From assembly GCA_050260355.1 (NCBI GenBank), contig JBLNBZ010000147.1:119614-183613 (forward strand): a stretch of DNA of 64,000 nucleotides, in the 5' to 3' direction. This DNA is from CADEFX01 sp050260355. Lineage in GTDB: Bacteria > Pseudomonadota > Alphaproteobacteria > Rhizobiales > Hyphomicrobiaceae. Of the stretch, positions 34,051-42,406 are shown in pieces. The position numbers and the translations under genes were made by a program. Below the pieces are notes generated by a model that was not told where the DNA came from, did not search any database, and was given only the letters and a program-made list of their open reading frames with translations. The first letter of the stretch is position 1, and every line of letters starts with the position of its first letter.

Positions 34051-35007
34051 ATGGACTTCGGCCTGCATCTTGGTACGCGCGGCGCGTCTGCGACGCCTCA
34101 GGGACTGCGCACGCTGGCGCAGCATGCGGACAGGCTGGGCCTCGCCTATCTGGGCTTCAGCGATCATGTGGTCTTCACCCGCAGCGTCGCCTCCCGCTAT
34201 CCCTACAGCGACAGCGGCCGGCATCCCTCCGACGGCACAGGCTTGTGCCTCGAACAGCTGACGTGTCTCACCTTTGCCGCGGCCGTCACCGACAACATCA
34301 GGCTTCTGACGTCGGTCATGGTCGTGCCGCATCGGCCGGCAATCCTCGCCGCCAAGACCCTTGCCACCATCGACGTGCTGTCGAACGGCCGAGTGACCGT
34401 CGGCACGGGTGTGGGCTGGCTTGCGGAGGAGATGGCAGCGCTCGGCTCGCCGCCGTATCCCGATCGCGGTGCGGCCACCTACGAGTACATCGAAGCGTTC
34501 CGCAAGCTCTGGACGGAGCCCGACCCGCGTTACGACGGCCGCTTTGTCTCCCTTCGCGATGTCGTATTCGAGCCCAAGCCCGTGCAGAGGCCGTGTCCGC
34601 CGATCTGGGTCGGAGGCGAAGGCGAGGCCGCCCGGCGTCGCGCCGGCCGCGTCGGCGACGGCTGGTATCCGACCATCCGCAATCCGCGGGTGCCGCTCGA
34701 CACACCGCAGGCCTTCGCCGAAGCCTTCGCCGAGGTCCGCAGTCACGCAGAGGCAGCCGGTCGCGATCCGGCCACCGTCGATGCCGCCATCTTCGCGCCA
34801 GGATACCGGCTCGGTTATCCGAGAGCCGGCGCGGACGGCGGCCGGATGACGTTCACGGGCTCGGCAGAGCAGATCGCAGAGGACGCTCGGGCCTTTGCCG
34901 CGGCGGGTGTCAAGCATGTGATCGTCAGCTTCGAGAGCGACGATCTGCAGAAGGCGCTCGATCGCACCGAGGCGTTCGCGAGAGAAGTTGTCCCGCTCGT
35001 CAGCTGA
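34051..35007 (+). CDS. LLM-class flavin/F420-dependent oxidoreductase
   Basis: 318-residue luciferase-like TIM-barrel oxidoreductase. Typical segments: MDFGLHLGTRG at the N-terminus, GFSDHVVFTRSV, TSVMVVPHRPAILAAKTLAT, LSNGRVTVGTGVGWLAEEM and PIWVGGEGEAARRRAGRVGDGWYP. The final segments TGSAEQIAEDARAFAAAGVKHVIV also fit the family. The cofactor (FMN or F420) cannot be told. The ATG at 34051 has GGGAGG. It is followed, 46 bases on, by an SDR gene in the same direction. Possibly part of the same degradative pathway as the neighbouring TauD-type enzyme. Confidence 0.9.
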   Translation: MDFGLHLGTRGASATPQGLRTLAQHADRLGLAYLGFSDHVVFTRSVASRYPYSDSGRHPSDGTGLCLEQLTCLTFAAAVTDNIRLLTSVMVVPHRPAILAAKTLATIDVLSNGRVTVGTGVGWLAEEMAALGSPPYPDRGAATYEYIEAFRKLWTEPDPRYDGRFVSLRDVVFEPKPVQRPCPPIWVGGEGEAARRRAGRVGDGWYPTIRNPRVPLDTPQAFAEAFAEVRSHAEAAGRDPATVDAAIFAPGYRLGYPRAGADGGRMTFTGSAEQIAEDARAFAAAGVKHVIVSFESDDLQKALDRTEAFAREVVPLVS

Positions 35008-35053
35008 CCATGGCAAAGTGTCGAGCGTGTTGAAACTGGAGGAGAATGCGTCC

Positions 35054-35833
35054 ATGCAACTGTCGGATCGGGTGGCGCTGGTCACCGGGGCGGGTCAAGG
35101 TATCGGCAAGGCGTCAGCCTTGGCCCTGGCTGACGCGGGCGCAGCCGTTGCCGTGGTCGACATCAACGTCGAGACGGTGCGCGAGACGGCCGCGGCGATT
35201 GAGGCACGCGGCAGGCGCGCGCTCGCCCTGCAGGCCGATCTGGGGAGCGTGGAGGCGATCAACCGCATGGTCGACGAGGTGATCGCCGACTTCGGACGCA
35301 TCGACATTCTGGTGAATAATGCCGGCGTCACCCGCCGCGCCTACATCATGGATCTGACGGAAGCCGATTGGGACCGCATTCATCGCGTCAACGCCAAGGG
35401 CGTATTCTTCTGCCTGCAACGCGTTGCTCGGGAGATGATGGCGCGGGGCGGTGGGCGGATCATCAACATCGCCTCGGTGGCCGGCAAGGGCTATGCCGGT
35501 ACGTCCAACGCGGTCTATGCGGCGAGCAAGGGCGCGGTGATCAGTCTGACCAAGACCGCCGCCCAGCAGCTCGGCCCGCACAACATCAACGTCAACGCCG
35601 TCTGCCCGGGCATCGTGCGCACGGCGATGTTTCAGGATCTTGCGCGCACCACAGCCGAGAAAGAGGGCCTCAGCATCGATGAGGTGGAGGCCAGGGCCGT
35701 CAAGGACGTGCCGCTGAGGCGCGCCAACGAGCCGGAGGACATTGCCGCAATGGTCGTGTTCCTCGCGTCGCCCGAAGCGCGCAACATCTCGGGCCAGGCG
35801 CTCAATGTCGACGGTGGACTCGTCCCCCACTAG
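35054..35833 (+). CDS. SDR family oxidoreductase
   Basis: 259-residue short-chain dehydrogenase with TGAGQGIG, an acidic residue after beta2 (VVDIN, NAD preference), NNAG, a catalytic Ser in NIASVAGKG and YAASKGA. The C-terminus (SGQALNVDGGL) is classic. The sequence resembles sugar-acid and hydroxyacyl dehydrogenases of the classical SDR group. A GGAGGAGA site lies before the ATG at 35054. Downstream of the LLM gene in the same unit. Confidence 0.88.
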   Translation: MQLSDRVALVTGAGQGIGKASALALADAGAAVAVVDINVETVRETAAAIEARGRRALALQADLGSVEAINRMVDEVIADFGRIDILVNNAGVTRRAYIMDLTEADWDRIHRVNAKGVFFCLQRVAREMMARGGGRIINIASVAGKGYAGTSNAVYAASKGAVISLTKTAAQQLGPHNINVNAVCPGIVRTAMFQDLARTTAEKEGLSIDEVEARAVKDVPLRRANEPEDIAAMVVFLASPEARNISGQALNVDGGLVPH

Positions 35834-35876
35834 CGAGCACGGAGCGGCAGGTCTACTGGCGCGCTGCGCGTCGGGC

Positions 35877-36275
35877 TCAGCAACTCTGCCCGGGTGGCGG
35901 CACCCAGCGCCGCGAGACCTCGCGGCGATCGTCGAAGGACGCCTCGAAGATCGGCGCAGCCAGGATCGCTTGCACGTGCAGCGTGGTGTTGCCGGTATTG
36001 CGGAAGCCATGCCGGCGGCCGGCCGGGACGATGACGGACTGGCCCGATGAAAGCGTCGCGCGCTCCTCCTCGATCCAGACCTCGGCTGTGCCTTCTCGTA
36101 CGGTCAGCACTTCCTCGACCGCGTGCAGGTGCGTCGGCGCTCCGCTGCCGGGCGTGCACCACTGCTCGAACAGGCAAAGCTGAACGGACCCGTTGATTGA
36201 CGAGATCTGCATGCGAGTCGAGACGCCGGCTCGCCACTCCTCGCTCGGCTGGCGTCCATGATCGATGATACGCAT
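35877..36275 (-). CDS. Cupin-domain protein
   Basis: 132-residue single cupin with the metal-ligand pattern THLHAVEEVLTVREG (cupin motif 1) and PAGRRHGFRNTG (motif 2). A GGGAGGG site supports the ATG at 36275 rather than a longer frame to 36341. It could be a small-molecule-binding or ring-acting protein of the adjacent catabolic genes; no specific function can be read. Confidence 0.78.
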   Translation of the reverse strand: MRIIDHGRQPSEEWRAGVSTRMQISSINGSVQLCLFEQWCTPGSGAPTHLHAVEEVLTVREGTAEVWIEEERATLSSGQSVIVPAGRRHGFRNTGNTTLHVQAILAAPIFEASFDDRREVSRRWVPPPGQSC

Positions 36276-36463
36276 CGCACCGCCCTCCCAGTCGGCCGTC
36301 GCACTCCTGGTGCCAATGTCCCAGACTGGATGGTCGAGCACAACATCACCGCGTGCGCCGTCGATCGGCGATCGAGCTCAGCTCTGGAGCGGAGGCGAAA
36401 CCCCTTCTGTGGCAGTTCGAAAGCTTCCGGTGCCTGATTCGCGCAGGTGAGCTCAGGACCACC

Positions 36464-36715
36464 CTAGGCCCGGATCGGCAGTGCGGCTGGCGGTGTGTCG
36501 AGCGCGGCAGCCTCCGCCTCCATCGCGTAGGCTCGGTCTTCATGCAGGCTCAACTGCACGATGGTCAGGCGGGCGCGCTTGATGGTCTCGTTTGCCGATT
36601 TGATAACGGCCTGCAGTCTCGTGATGTCGTCCTGGATTTCCATGCGCAGGCTTGCGGTCGTCTTCAACTGCTCATTTGTTGTCAGATGCTCCGACGGAAG
36701 CTGATGCACGGCCAT
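36464..36715 (-). CDS. Small coiled-coil hypothetical protein
   Basis: 83 residues, mostly helical with heptad-like hydrophobic spacing (LRMEIQDDITRLQAVIKSAN, ETIKRARLTIVQLSL). Unrecognised. GGAG lies about ten bases before the ATG at 36715. It is divergent from the GntR/FCD regulator. Confidence 0.5.
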   Translation of the reverse strand: MAVHQLPSEHLTTNEQLKTTASLRMEIQDDITRLQAVIKSANETIKRARLTIVQLSLHEDRAYAMEAEAAALDTPPAALPIRA

Positions 36716-36800
36716 AGTTCACGCTCCGATTGGCGCAGCCTCGGCAACCAGCCGCGACCGCGTGAGGATTCGTAACTGCCCGCACGCATAACCTGCAGAC

Positions 36801-36816
36801 ATGAACATCAGTTCAT
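36801..36816. promoter_or_regulatory. Palindrome upstream of the GntR/FCD gene
   Basis: ATGAAC-ATCA-GTTCAT, a perfect 6-bp inverted repeat. A further TGTTCA half-site lies at 36832-36837. It is a possible operator in the divergent region. Confidence 0.35.
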
Positions 36817-36993
36817 CTCCTGGCAAAATTATGTTCAAATGCCCAGATCGATTGGGTTTTCCCGCTTGGTTCCGCCTCCGCAAGAAGGCCTTGGGACGGC
36901 GATTTGTCTTGCGCCGGACTGCGACTTGCAGCGTACTGCATCCGGCACGGCTCCGAACGCCGCCCATGGGAGGGGGGTGGAGCCAGAGCAGCA

Positions 36994-37776
36994 ATGGATC
37001 GCAACATGCGGCGCTCGGAGCATACGGTCGGCAGGGAGCAGGCTGCGCTCGAGCGATTTACGGCCATCATTCGCCGTCGGATTGCCAAGGACGACGATCG
37101 CACCTCGCTGGTCGTCGAGATGGCGTGCGCCGTTGGAGCGGAGATCCTGGATGGGACGCGGCCGCCAGGTAGCGACCTCAATTCGGTCGAGCTGGCGCGC
37201 CGTTTCAAGACGAGCCGCACGCCGGCCCGCGAAGCCCTCGCCCTGCTCGAGAAGGAAGGGTTGGTCGAGGTGCAGCCGCGGCGCCGCCCCCGCGTTGCCA
37301 CGCTGAGCCTCACCGAGATCCGCGAGATCTACGGCGTCCGCGCCGCACTGCTCGGCATGATCGCGAGCCAGGTCGCGCAAAACGCGACGGACGAGAACAT
37401 TGCCGAGCTCAGGGAGCTCGTGGGCGCCATGGAGCGCGCGAAGCTGGCCGACGACGCGGAGGCCTATTACTGGGGCAATGTGCGCTTTCATGAGCGTTTC
37501 GCCGATCTTGCCGGCAACCGCACACTCGGCCGCATCTTCGACACGCTCATGCTGCGCAGCCTGCGCTTCCGGCGGCTGACGCTGTTCCAGCACCGCCGCA
37601 GGGACGAGTCGCTGGCCGATCATCTGCATCTCGTGCGGGCGCTGGAGGAGCGCGACGCCGAGCTCGCGGCCGCGCTGGCGAAGGCCAACGTGCTGAGCGC
37701 GCTCAAGGCGCTGGAGAAGCTGCTTTCCAGCATGGGGACGGAGCAACCCGACCTCAACGGGCACGACACGGGCTAA
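36994..37776 (+). CDS. GntR-family regulator, FadR/FCD subgroup
   Basis: 260 residues. The winged-helix domain (about 25-95) has SVELARRFKTSRTPAREAL and LEKEGLVEVQPRRRPRV. An all-helical FCD ligand domain follows (about 105-245), with the metal-ligand-type residues in VRFHERFADLAGN and DHLHLVRALEERD. FCD regulators sense carboxylic acids and usually repress an adjacent catabolic operon. It is followed by two GTGTnnACAC palindromes and the hotdog/CoA-transferase genes, so it probably controls those. The ATG at 36994 follows a purine-rich site. Confidence 0.9.
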   Translation: MDRNMRRSEHTVGREQAALERFTAIIRRRIAKDDDRTSLVVEMACAVGAEILDGTRPPGSDLNSVELARRFKTSRTPAREALALLEKEGLVEVQPRRRPRVATLSLTEIREIYGVRAALLGMIASQVAQNATDENIAELRELVGAMERAKLADDAEAYYWGNVRFHERFADLAGNRTLGRIFDTLMLRSLRFRRLTLFQHRRRDESLADHLHLVRALEERDAELAAALAKANVLSALKALEKLLSSMGTEQPDLNGHDTG

Positions 37777-37786
37777 GTGTCGACAC
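37777..37786. promoter_or_regulatory. Palindrome GTGTCGACAC (candidate operator 1)
   Basis: Perfect 10-base palindrome directly after the regulator gene stop. It matches the core of a second palindrome at 37840-37849 in the pattern GTGT-nn-ACAC, 63 bases apart (six turns). Confidence 0.5.
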
Positions 37787-37825
37787 AGTTCTTGAAAAGG
37801 CTAGTGCGCGCCAATAGAGTTGGCC

Positions 37826-37859
37826 GGCAGGCACGGCGAGTGTGCACACTCAGCCTGCC
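37826..37859. promoter_or_regulatory. Extended palindrome (candidate operator 2)
   Basis: The core GAGTGTGCACACTC (37838-37851) is a perfect palindrome, flanked by an outer inverted repeat GGCAGGC (37826-37832) and GCCTGCC (37853-37859). It lies 27 bases upstream of the TTG start of the first hotdog gene, suitable for repression by the GntR/FCD protein. Confidence 0.55.
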
Positions 37860-37885
37860 AGATCGACAAATTCGGGGAGAAACGC

Positions 37886-38416
37886 TTGCCGGCCGACTAC
37901 ATCACCGCAGAAGTGCGCGCTCTGATCGGACAGCAGTCGCCGTGGATCGAAGCTTGCCACCCCGTCGAGGCGAGCGAGGTGCGCCGGTTTTTCCAGGCCA
38001 TCATGGACCCGCATCCGCGTTACTGGGACGAGGCCTATGCCAGCCGGTCGCGCAGCGGCGGCACGGTGGCACCGCCCGCCTTTCCCGTGCATGCCTTCCG
38101 CCGCCCTCCGAACGCCCTCGACGACCCGCTCGACAACCGCAGCGACCCCGAGTTCGATGGCACCGGCCGTTTCATGCGCCAGGGCCTGCCCAAGGTTCCG
38201 GTTCCCCTGTCGGGCATTCTCAACGGCGGCTACGAGTACGAGTTCTTCAGCTATGCCCGCGTCGGCGAGCGCATCCTGGCGCGGAGCACCTATCGCGACA
38301 TCTACCAGCGTCAGGGCAAGTCCGGGCCCATGGTCCTCGTAGTCATCGAGGATGAATATCGCACGAGCAGCGAGCGGCCGCTGCTCAGGGCCATCAACAC
38401 CCAGATTATGAGATGA
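37886..38416 (+). CDS. MaoC-like N-type hotdog protein (FAS1-like dehydratase)
   Basis: 176 residues from a TTG start with GGGGAG upstream. An ATG at 37820 in the same frame is possible but would put the palindrome at 37826-37859 inside the gene. Hotdog-fold features: FFQAIMDPHPRYWDEAYA, the degenerate Asp-x-x-Pro-x-Tyr version of the hydratase motif seen in the non-catalytic N-type domain, and VPVPLSGILNGGYEYEFF. N-type domains pair with a C-type hotdog, here the next gene, which overlaps by four bases. Likely an enoyl-CoA hydratase or dehydratase subunit. Confidence 0.8.
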   Translation: MPADYITAEVRALIGQQSPWIEACHPVEASEVRRFFQAIMDPHPRYWDEAYASRSRSGGTVAPPAFPVHAFRRPPNALDDPLDNRSDPEFDGTGRFMRQGLPKVPVPLSGILNGGYEYEFFSYARVGERILARSTYRDIYQRQGKSGPMVLVVIEDEYRTSSERPLLRAINTQIMR

Positions 38417-38898
38417 CGATGCACGCCGGACCCGTTCTGGAGGAGATCGACGTCGGCCACGAGATCCCGGCCATCGCCAAGGGGCCGCTGAGCACTGCGC
38501 ATGTGGTGCGCTGGTCGGCGGCCATGGAGAACTGGGCGCCCATCCATTACGATTGGCGCTATGCCACACAACACGACAAGCTGCCCGATGTTTTGGTCAA
38601 CGGGTCCTGGAAGCAGCACGTCATGGTGCAGGCTCTGACCGATTGGCTCGGCGAGACCGGGTGGCTTTGGAAGATGAGTTTTCAGTACCGCGGCATGACG
38701 ATCCCGGGGGATACGGTGACGGCCTGGGGCCGCGTGACGGGAAAGTCGCAGCGCGCGAATTGGGGCGTGGTCGACCTTGCCATCGGTCTGCGCGACCAGA
38801 AGGGCGTCGAGACCTCGCCCGGCACCGCCTCCGTCGTCGTGCCGCTGCGCAACGGACCCAAAGTCCCCTATCCCTTCGATCCGCGTGTCCTCGGCTGA
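38413..38898 (+). CDS. MaoC-like C-type hotdog hydratase subunit
   Basis: 161 residues. The hydratase-2 motif appears as ENWAPIHYDWRYA (catalytic His kept, Asp position replaced by Asn). WKMSFQYRGMTIPGDTVTAWGRV is the typical beta-strand region of MaoC proteins. It starts within the previous stop (ATGA) and probably forms a heteromeric hydratase with it. Substrate is presumably a CoA thioester made by the neighbouring CoA-transferases. Confidence 0.82.
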   Translation: MTMHAGPVLEEIDVGHEIPAIAKGPLSTAHVVRWSAAMENWAPIHYDWRYATQHDKLPDVLVNGSWKQHVMVQALTDWLGETGWLWKMSFQYRGMTIPGDTVTAWGRVTGKSQRANWGVVDLAIGLRDQKGVETSPGTASVVVPLRNGPKVPYPFDPRVLG

Positions 38899-38945
38899 GG
38901 AGAGCGAAACCGCGCGAGGCACAAGCGGACGGCGGTGTTGTTGCG

Positions 38946-41396
38946 ATGGCGAGCCTGAGCGACCGTTCCGACAAGCAAGCCGGGAAGCCTCTGCGGCCTC
39001 TCGCCGGCGTGCGCGTGGTGGAGCTCGGCGCGTCGGCCGCGCTGGCCTTCGGCGCGCGCCTGCTGTCGGATCTCGGCGCCGAGGTGATCAAGATCGAGCC
39101 GCCCGACGGCGATCCCTTCCGCGCCGAGCCGCCGTTGCTGGAGCCGCACGCCGCGCAATCCACCAGTGTTTTGTTCGGCTATCTGAACCACGGCAAGCGC
39201 TGCGTTGCGCTGGATCTTGTCGCGACTGAGGGACGTGGCCGGTTGATCGAGCTTGCCCACCGTGCCGATCTGCTGCTCGTCGCCGCGGACAGTCCGCAGC
39301 GCGTGCTCTCGCTGCCGCGGCCTTTCGGCGATGCAAATGCCAGCGACCGCCCGGTCGTGCTTGCGCTGACGCCGCATGGCCTGAAAGGCGAGCGTGCCGG
39401 CAACGTCGGCTCCGACTTCATCGCCCAGCACGCCGGCGGCTACGCTTACCATCAGGCGTGCCCCGTCTCGGACACGGAGGCGATGCCTCCTGCCGCCTGT
39501 GCGGATCGCGAGCCCTCGATGCTGGTTGGCCTCGTCGTCGCCAACGCTGCGCTGTGGGGGCTCGCAGCAGCCCGACCCGGAGCGCCAAAGCCGTTCATCG
39601 ATGTCTCGGCGGAGGATGCGTTCGCCTATCTGCTGGTCGATGCCCTCGCCGATATGCACAGTGGTGCCCTGCCGCGCGGTCGCGCGCGCGTTCCCGGCCG
39701 CGAGATCACCATCGCCGGCGGCCTGGTGTGGCTGCTGCCCTGCTCGGACGGCACCATCCTCGTCTCGCCGCGCGAAGACCATCAGTGGCAGCGCTGGCTC
39801 GAGCTGATGGGACACCCCGCTTGGTCGCAGGACAAGGAGCTGTGCGGCACGCGCGAGAGCCGCACGCGCAATGCGCGCAAGCTGCAGGAGCTGATGGCGC
39901 CGTGGGCGCTCGAGCAGAAGTCGCGCGAGATCTTCGCCAGGGCGCAGGCCGCGCGCGTCGCTTGCTTCCCCGTCAGCACGGCCGAGGATCTGATCGTCAA
40001 TCCGCAACTGGCGGCCCGCGCCTTCTTCGACACGCTTGCCGGCTCCGGCTCTGGCGTCGCGCGTCTTCCGGGCCTGCCGTTCGAGATGCGCGCGAGCACG
40101 GGCGGATCGCTGCAGCGCGGCGCGACAACCCGCGTGCCTCCTCTCGCGCGATCCACTCCGGACGACGAAGCTGCGGCATCTCGCGTCGCGGAGCCAGGCT
40201 TTGGGAGAAGCGCAAGCGCAGGCGGTGATGGGAAGCTGCCGCTCAACGGCGTGCGCGTCGTCGACTTCAGTTGGGTCGTTGCCGGCCCGATGGCGACCAA
40301 GGTGCTCGGCGCCATGGGTGCGGAGATCATCAAGATCGAGTCCACAACACGTGCCGAGTTCGCGATGCGCGATGCCTGGTTCTCGGTCATTAACAACAAC
40401 AAGAAGAGCTGCACGCTCAACATCACGACGGCCGAGGGGCAGGCGCTCGTGCGCGAGCTCGTCGCTAAGAGCGATGTCGTGGTCGAGAACTTCTCCTCGC
40501 GCGTGCTGCGCAATGCGGGTCTCGGCTACGAGGACCTGCGCAAGGTGAAGCCGGACATCATTTTTGTCTCGGCTTCCGGTCTCGGCCGCACCGGGCCGGA
40601 GCGGGACCTGCTCGCCTATGGCTCGCTCCTGCAAGCCTACAGCGGCCGCGTCAGCATGATCGGGCGCATGAGCCCCAGCCTGGAGGCGATGGGCGTGATG
40701 CCGGCCTGGACCGATCCCGTCACCTCGCTGTGGGAGACGATCGCGGTGCTTGCTGCTCTGCGCCACCGCTGGCTGACCGGCGAGGGCGCCTACATCGATC
40801 TGTCGATGCTGGAGGCGACCGTCACGCTGCTGCCGGACGCGGTGATCCGTGCCAGTCTCGGTCGGCCGCGCGCGCAACAGGGGAGCGACGCGGAGATCGG
40901 AGCGGCGCCTTCCGGCTGCTTCCGCTGCAGCGGTGATGACGAATGGCTCGCGCTTTCCGTGCGCACGGCCGATCAATGGTCGGGGCTCTGTCATGCCATC
41001 GGTCGCGCGGATCTGCTTGCAAGGTCCGAGCTTGCGAGCGAAGAGGGGCGGCTCGCTGCCAAGGCCGAGCTCGACCGCGCGGTGGCGCTGTGGTGCAGGG
41101 AGCAATATCCGCAGGACGCGTGGGGCCTTTTGCAATCGCATCGTGTGCCCTCGGCCCGCTCACGCGGCATCTACGATCTGGCGTGCGATCCGCATCTCAG
41201 TGCGCGCGGAGCCTTCCGCGAGCTCGAGGACGGCAGTTGGACCACCACGTTGCCATGGATGGATCAGGACGGCTGGCGCGGGCGCTTCACCCCGACGCCC
41301 AAGCTCGGATCTCACAACGCGTACGTTTTCCGCGAGCTGCTCGGTCTGTCGGCCAGCCGAGTGAGCGAGCTCGAGAGGGCCGGCGTGATTCGCTGA
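38946..41396 (+). CDS. Two-domain CaiB/BaiF (class III) CoA-transferase
   Basis: 816 residues, about twice the usual family length, with two complete class III CoA-transferase domains. Domain 1 (about 18-390) has GVRVVELGASAALAFGARLL, LGAEVIKIEPP and the candidate catalytic Asp in CADREPSMLVG. Domain 2 (about 430-816) has GVRVVDFSWVVAGPMATKVL, MGAEIIKIES, VVENFSSRVL and the Asp in PAWTDPVTSL. Domain 2 is closer to the family consensus. These enzymes move CoA between carboxylic acids. Start at ATG 38946; the frame is open further upstream through the hotdog gene. The gap to the hotdog gene is 47 bases. Confidence 0.9.
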   Translation: MASLSDRSDKQAGKPLRPLAGVRVVELGASAALAFGARLLSDLGAEVIKIEPPDGDPFRAEPPLLEPHAAQSTSVLFGYLNHGKRCVALDLVATEGRGRLIELAHRADLLLVAADSPQRVLSLPRPFGDANASDRPVVLALTPHGLKGERAGNVGSDFIAQHAGGYAYHQACPVSDTEAMPPAACADREPSMLVGLVVANAALWGLAAARPGAPKPFIDVSAEDAFAYLLVDALADMHSGALPRGRARVPGREITIAGGLVWLLPCSDGTILVSPREDHQWQRWLELMGHPAWSQDKELCGTRESRTRNARKLQELMAPWALEQKSREIFARAQAARVACFPVSTAEDLIVNPQLAARAFFDTLAGSGSGVARLPGLPFEMRASTGGSLQRGATTRVPPLARSTPDDEAAASRVAEPGFGRSASAGGDGKLPLNGVRVVDFSWVVAGPMATKVLGAMGAEIIKIESTTRAEFAMRDAWFSVINNNKKSCTLNITTAEGQALVRELVAKSDVVVENFSSRVLRNAGLGYEDLRKVKPDIIFVSASGLGRTGPERDLLAYGSLLQAYSGRVSMIGRMSPSLEAMGVMPAWTDPVTSLWETIAVLAALRHRWLTGEGAYIDLSMLEATVTLLPDAVIRASLGRPRAQQGSDAEIGAAPSGCFRCSGDDEWLALSVRTADQWSGLCHAIGRADLLARSELASEEGRLAAKAELDRAVALWCREQYPQDAWGLLQSHRVPSARSRGIYDLACDPHLSARGAFRELEDGSWTTTLPWMDQDGWRGRFTPTPKLGSHNAYVFRELLGLSASRVSELERAGVIR

Positions 41397-41438
41397 CGGC
41401 GCAACGAGGCCGATCATTCCTTTCTCACGGAGGTTTGT

Positions 41439-41915
41439 GTGCTGAAGATCAAAACCGAGGAGCCGCCCGAGCTGTTCTTCGAGGATTTCAAGGAGGGCCA
41501 GGAATTTCCCACCGTCACCAAGGGACCCATGATGGTCGGGCACCAGGTGCGCTGGGCCGGAGCCTGCGACAACTACGATTCCGAGTTTCATCACGACGAG
41601 TACGTCGCCAAGGCGCAGGGCTTGCCGGGCATCATCCTGTCCGGGCCTTTGATGGCGTCCTATCTCCTCACCGAGGTCAGCCGCTGGCTCGGACGGCGGG
41701 CCCGTCTCGTGCGCTTCTTCGATCAGAACCGCGGCTCGACCATGCCGCGTGACCTCGCTCACCTCAACGGGCGGGTGAAGCGCATCTACGAGGAGCAGGG
41801 ACAAGCGTACGTCGAGATCGAGTGCTCGATCACCAACCAGCGCGGCGAGGTGACGACGCCTGGCTCTGCGCTTGCCATCCTTCCCAAACGTTCAGCCGCG
41901 GCGAGCAGCCGATGA
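41439..41915 (+). CDS. MaoC-like hotdog protein
   Basis: 158 residues, GTG start with ACGGAGG upstream. Hotdog features: KEGQEFPTVTKGPMMVGHQV, the motif region CDNYDSEFHHDEYVA and the RPLARLVRFF-like core WLGRRARLVRFF. The motif is not the canonical hydratase-2 form, but Asp and His residues are close. It overlaps the next hotdog gene by four bases, forming a second pair in the operon. Confidence 0.78.
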   Translation: MLKIKTEEPPELFFEDFKEGQEFPTVTKGPMMVGHQVRWAGACDNYDSEFHHDEYVAKAQGLPGIILSGPLMASYLLTEVSRWLGRRARLVRFFDQNRGSTMPRDLAHLNGRVKRIYEEQGQAYVEIECSITNQRGEVTTPGSALAILPKRSAAASSR

Positions 41916-42406
41916 ATGCCAAAGCCACTTCCGGAGCAGTACACATGCCAGAACCAAGCGACGCCGAGGTCGAGGCAATGTTGGCGGGTCTCGTGGGGCC
42001 CATCGGCGAGCCAGTGACAATGGCTGTCGAGCTCGGTGCCGTGCGCCGCATGGCGCTGGCCATCGACAGCCGCGACCCCATTCACTTCGACAAGCAGGCG
42101 GCTTTGGCGCGGGGCTACCGCGGCATCGTCGCGCCATGGCCGCTGCTGTGGTCATGGTTCTTCAACTGCACCGAGTACGCCCACGATTTTCCGTTCGGCA
42201 AGGCAACCGTGCACGGCCAGGACGACTACGAGCTGCACGAGCCGATGATTGTCGGGGACGACATCACCGTCAGCACGGCCATCACGGAAGCACGTCTGAA
42301 GCACGGCCGCACCGGCCGTCTCGGCCAGGTCGTGTCCGAGCGCCGTTTCACCAATCAGCATGGCGATCTCTGCGCAGTGCTCAAGACCACGCTGTTCCGC
42401 CGCTGA
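41912..42406 (+). CDS. MaoC-like hotdog protein
   Basis: 164 residues. The motif IDSRDPIHFDKQAALARGY keeps Pro-Ile-His-x-Asp of the hydratase-2 signature. Its start overlaps the previous stop and its own stop overlaps the CoA-transferase start by one base (TGATG), so the three genes are translationally coupled. Probably a hydratase/dehydratase subunit acting on a CoA ester. Confidence 0.8.
   Translation: MNAKATSGAVHMPEPSDAEVEAMLAGLVGPIGEPVTMAVELGAVRRMALAIDSRDPIHFDKQAALARGYRGIVAPWPLLWSWFFNCTEYAHDFPFGKATVHGQDDYELHEPMIVGDDITVSTAITEARLKHGRTGRLGQVVSERRFTNQHGDLCAVLKTTLFRR

Noticed and set aside
38868..41141. 757-codon minus-strand frame over the double CoA-transferase
   Set aside because: Composition typical of a reverse-strand shadow; both CoA-transferase domains on the plus strand carry family motifs.
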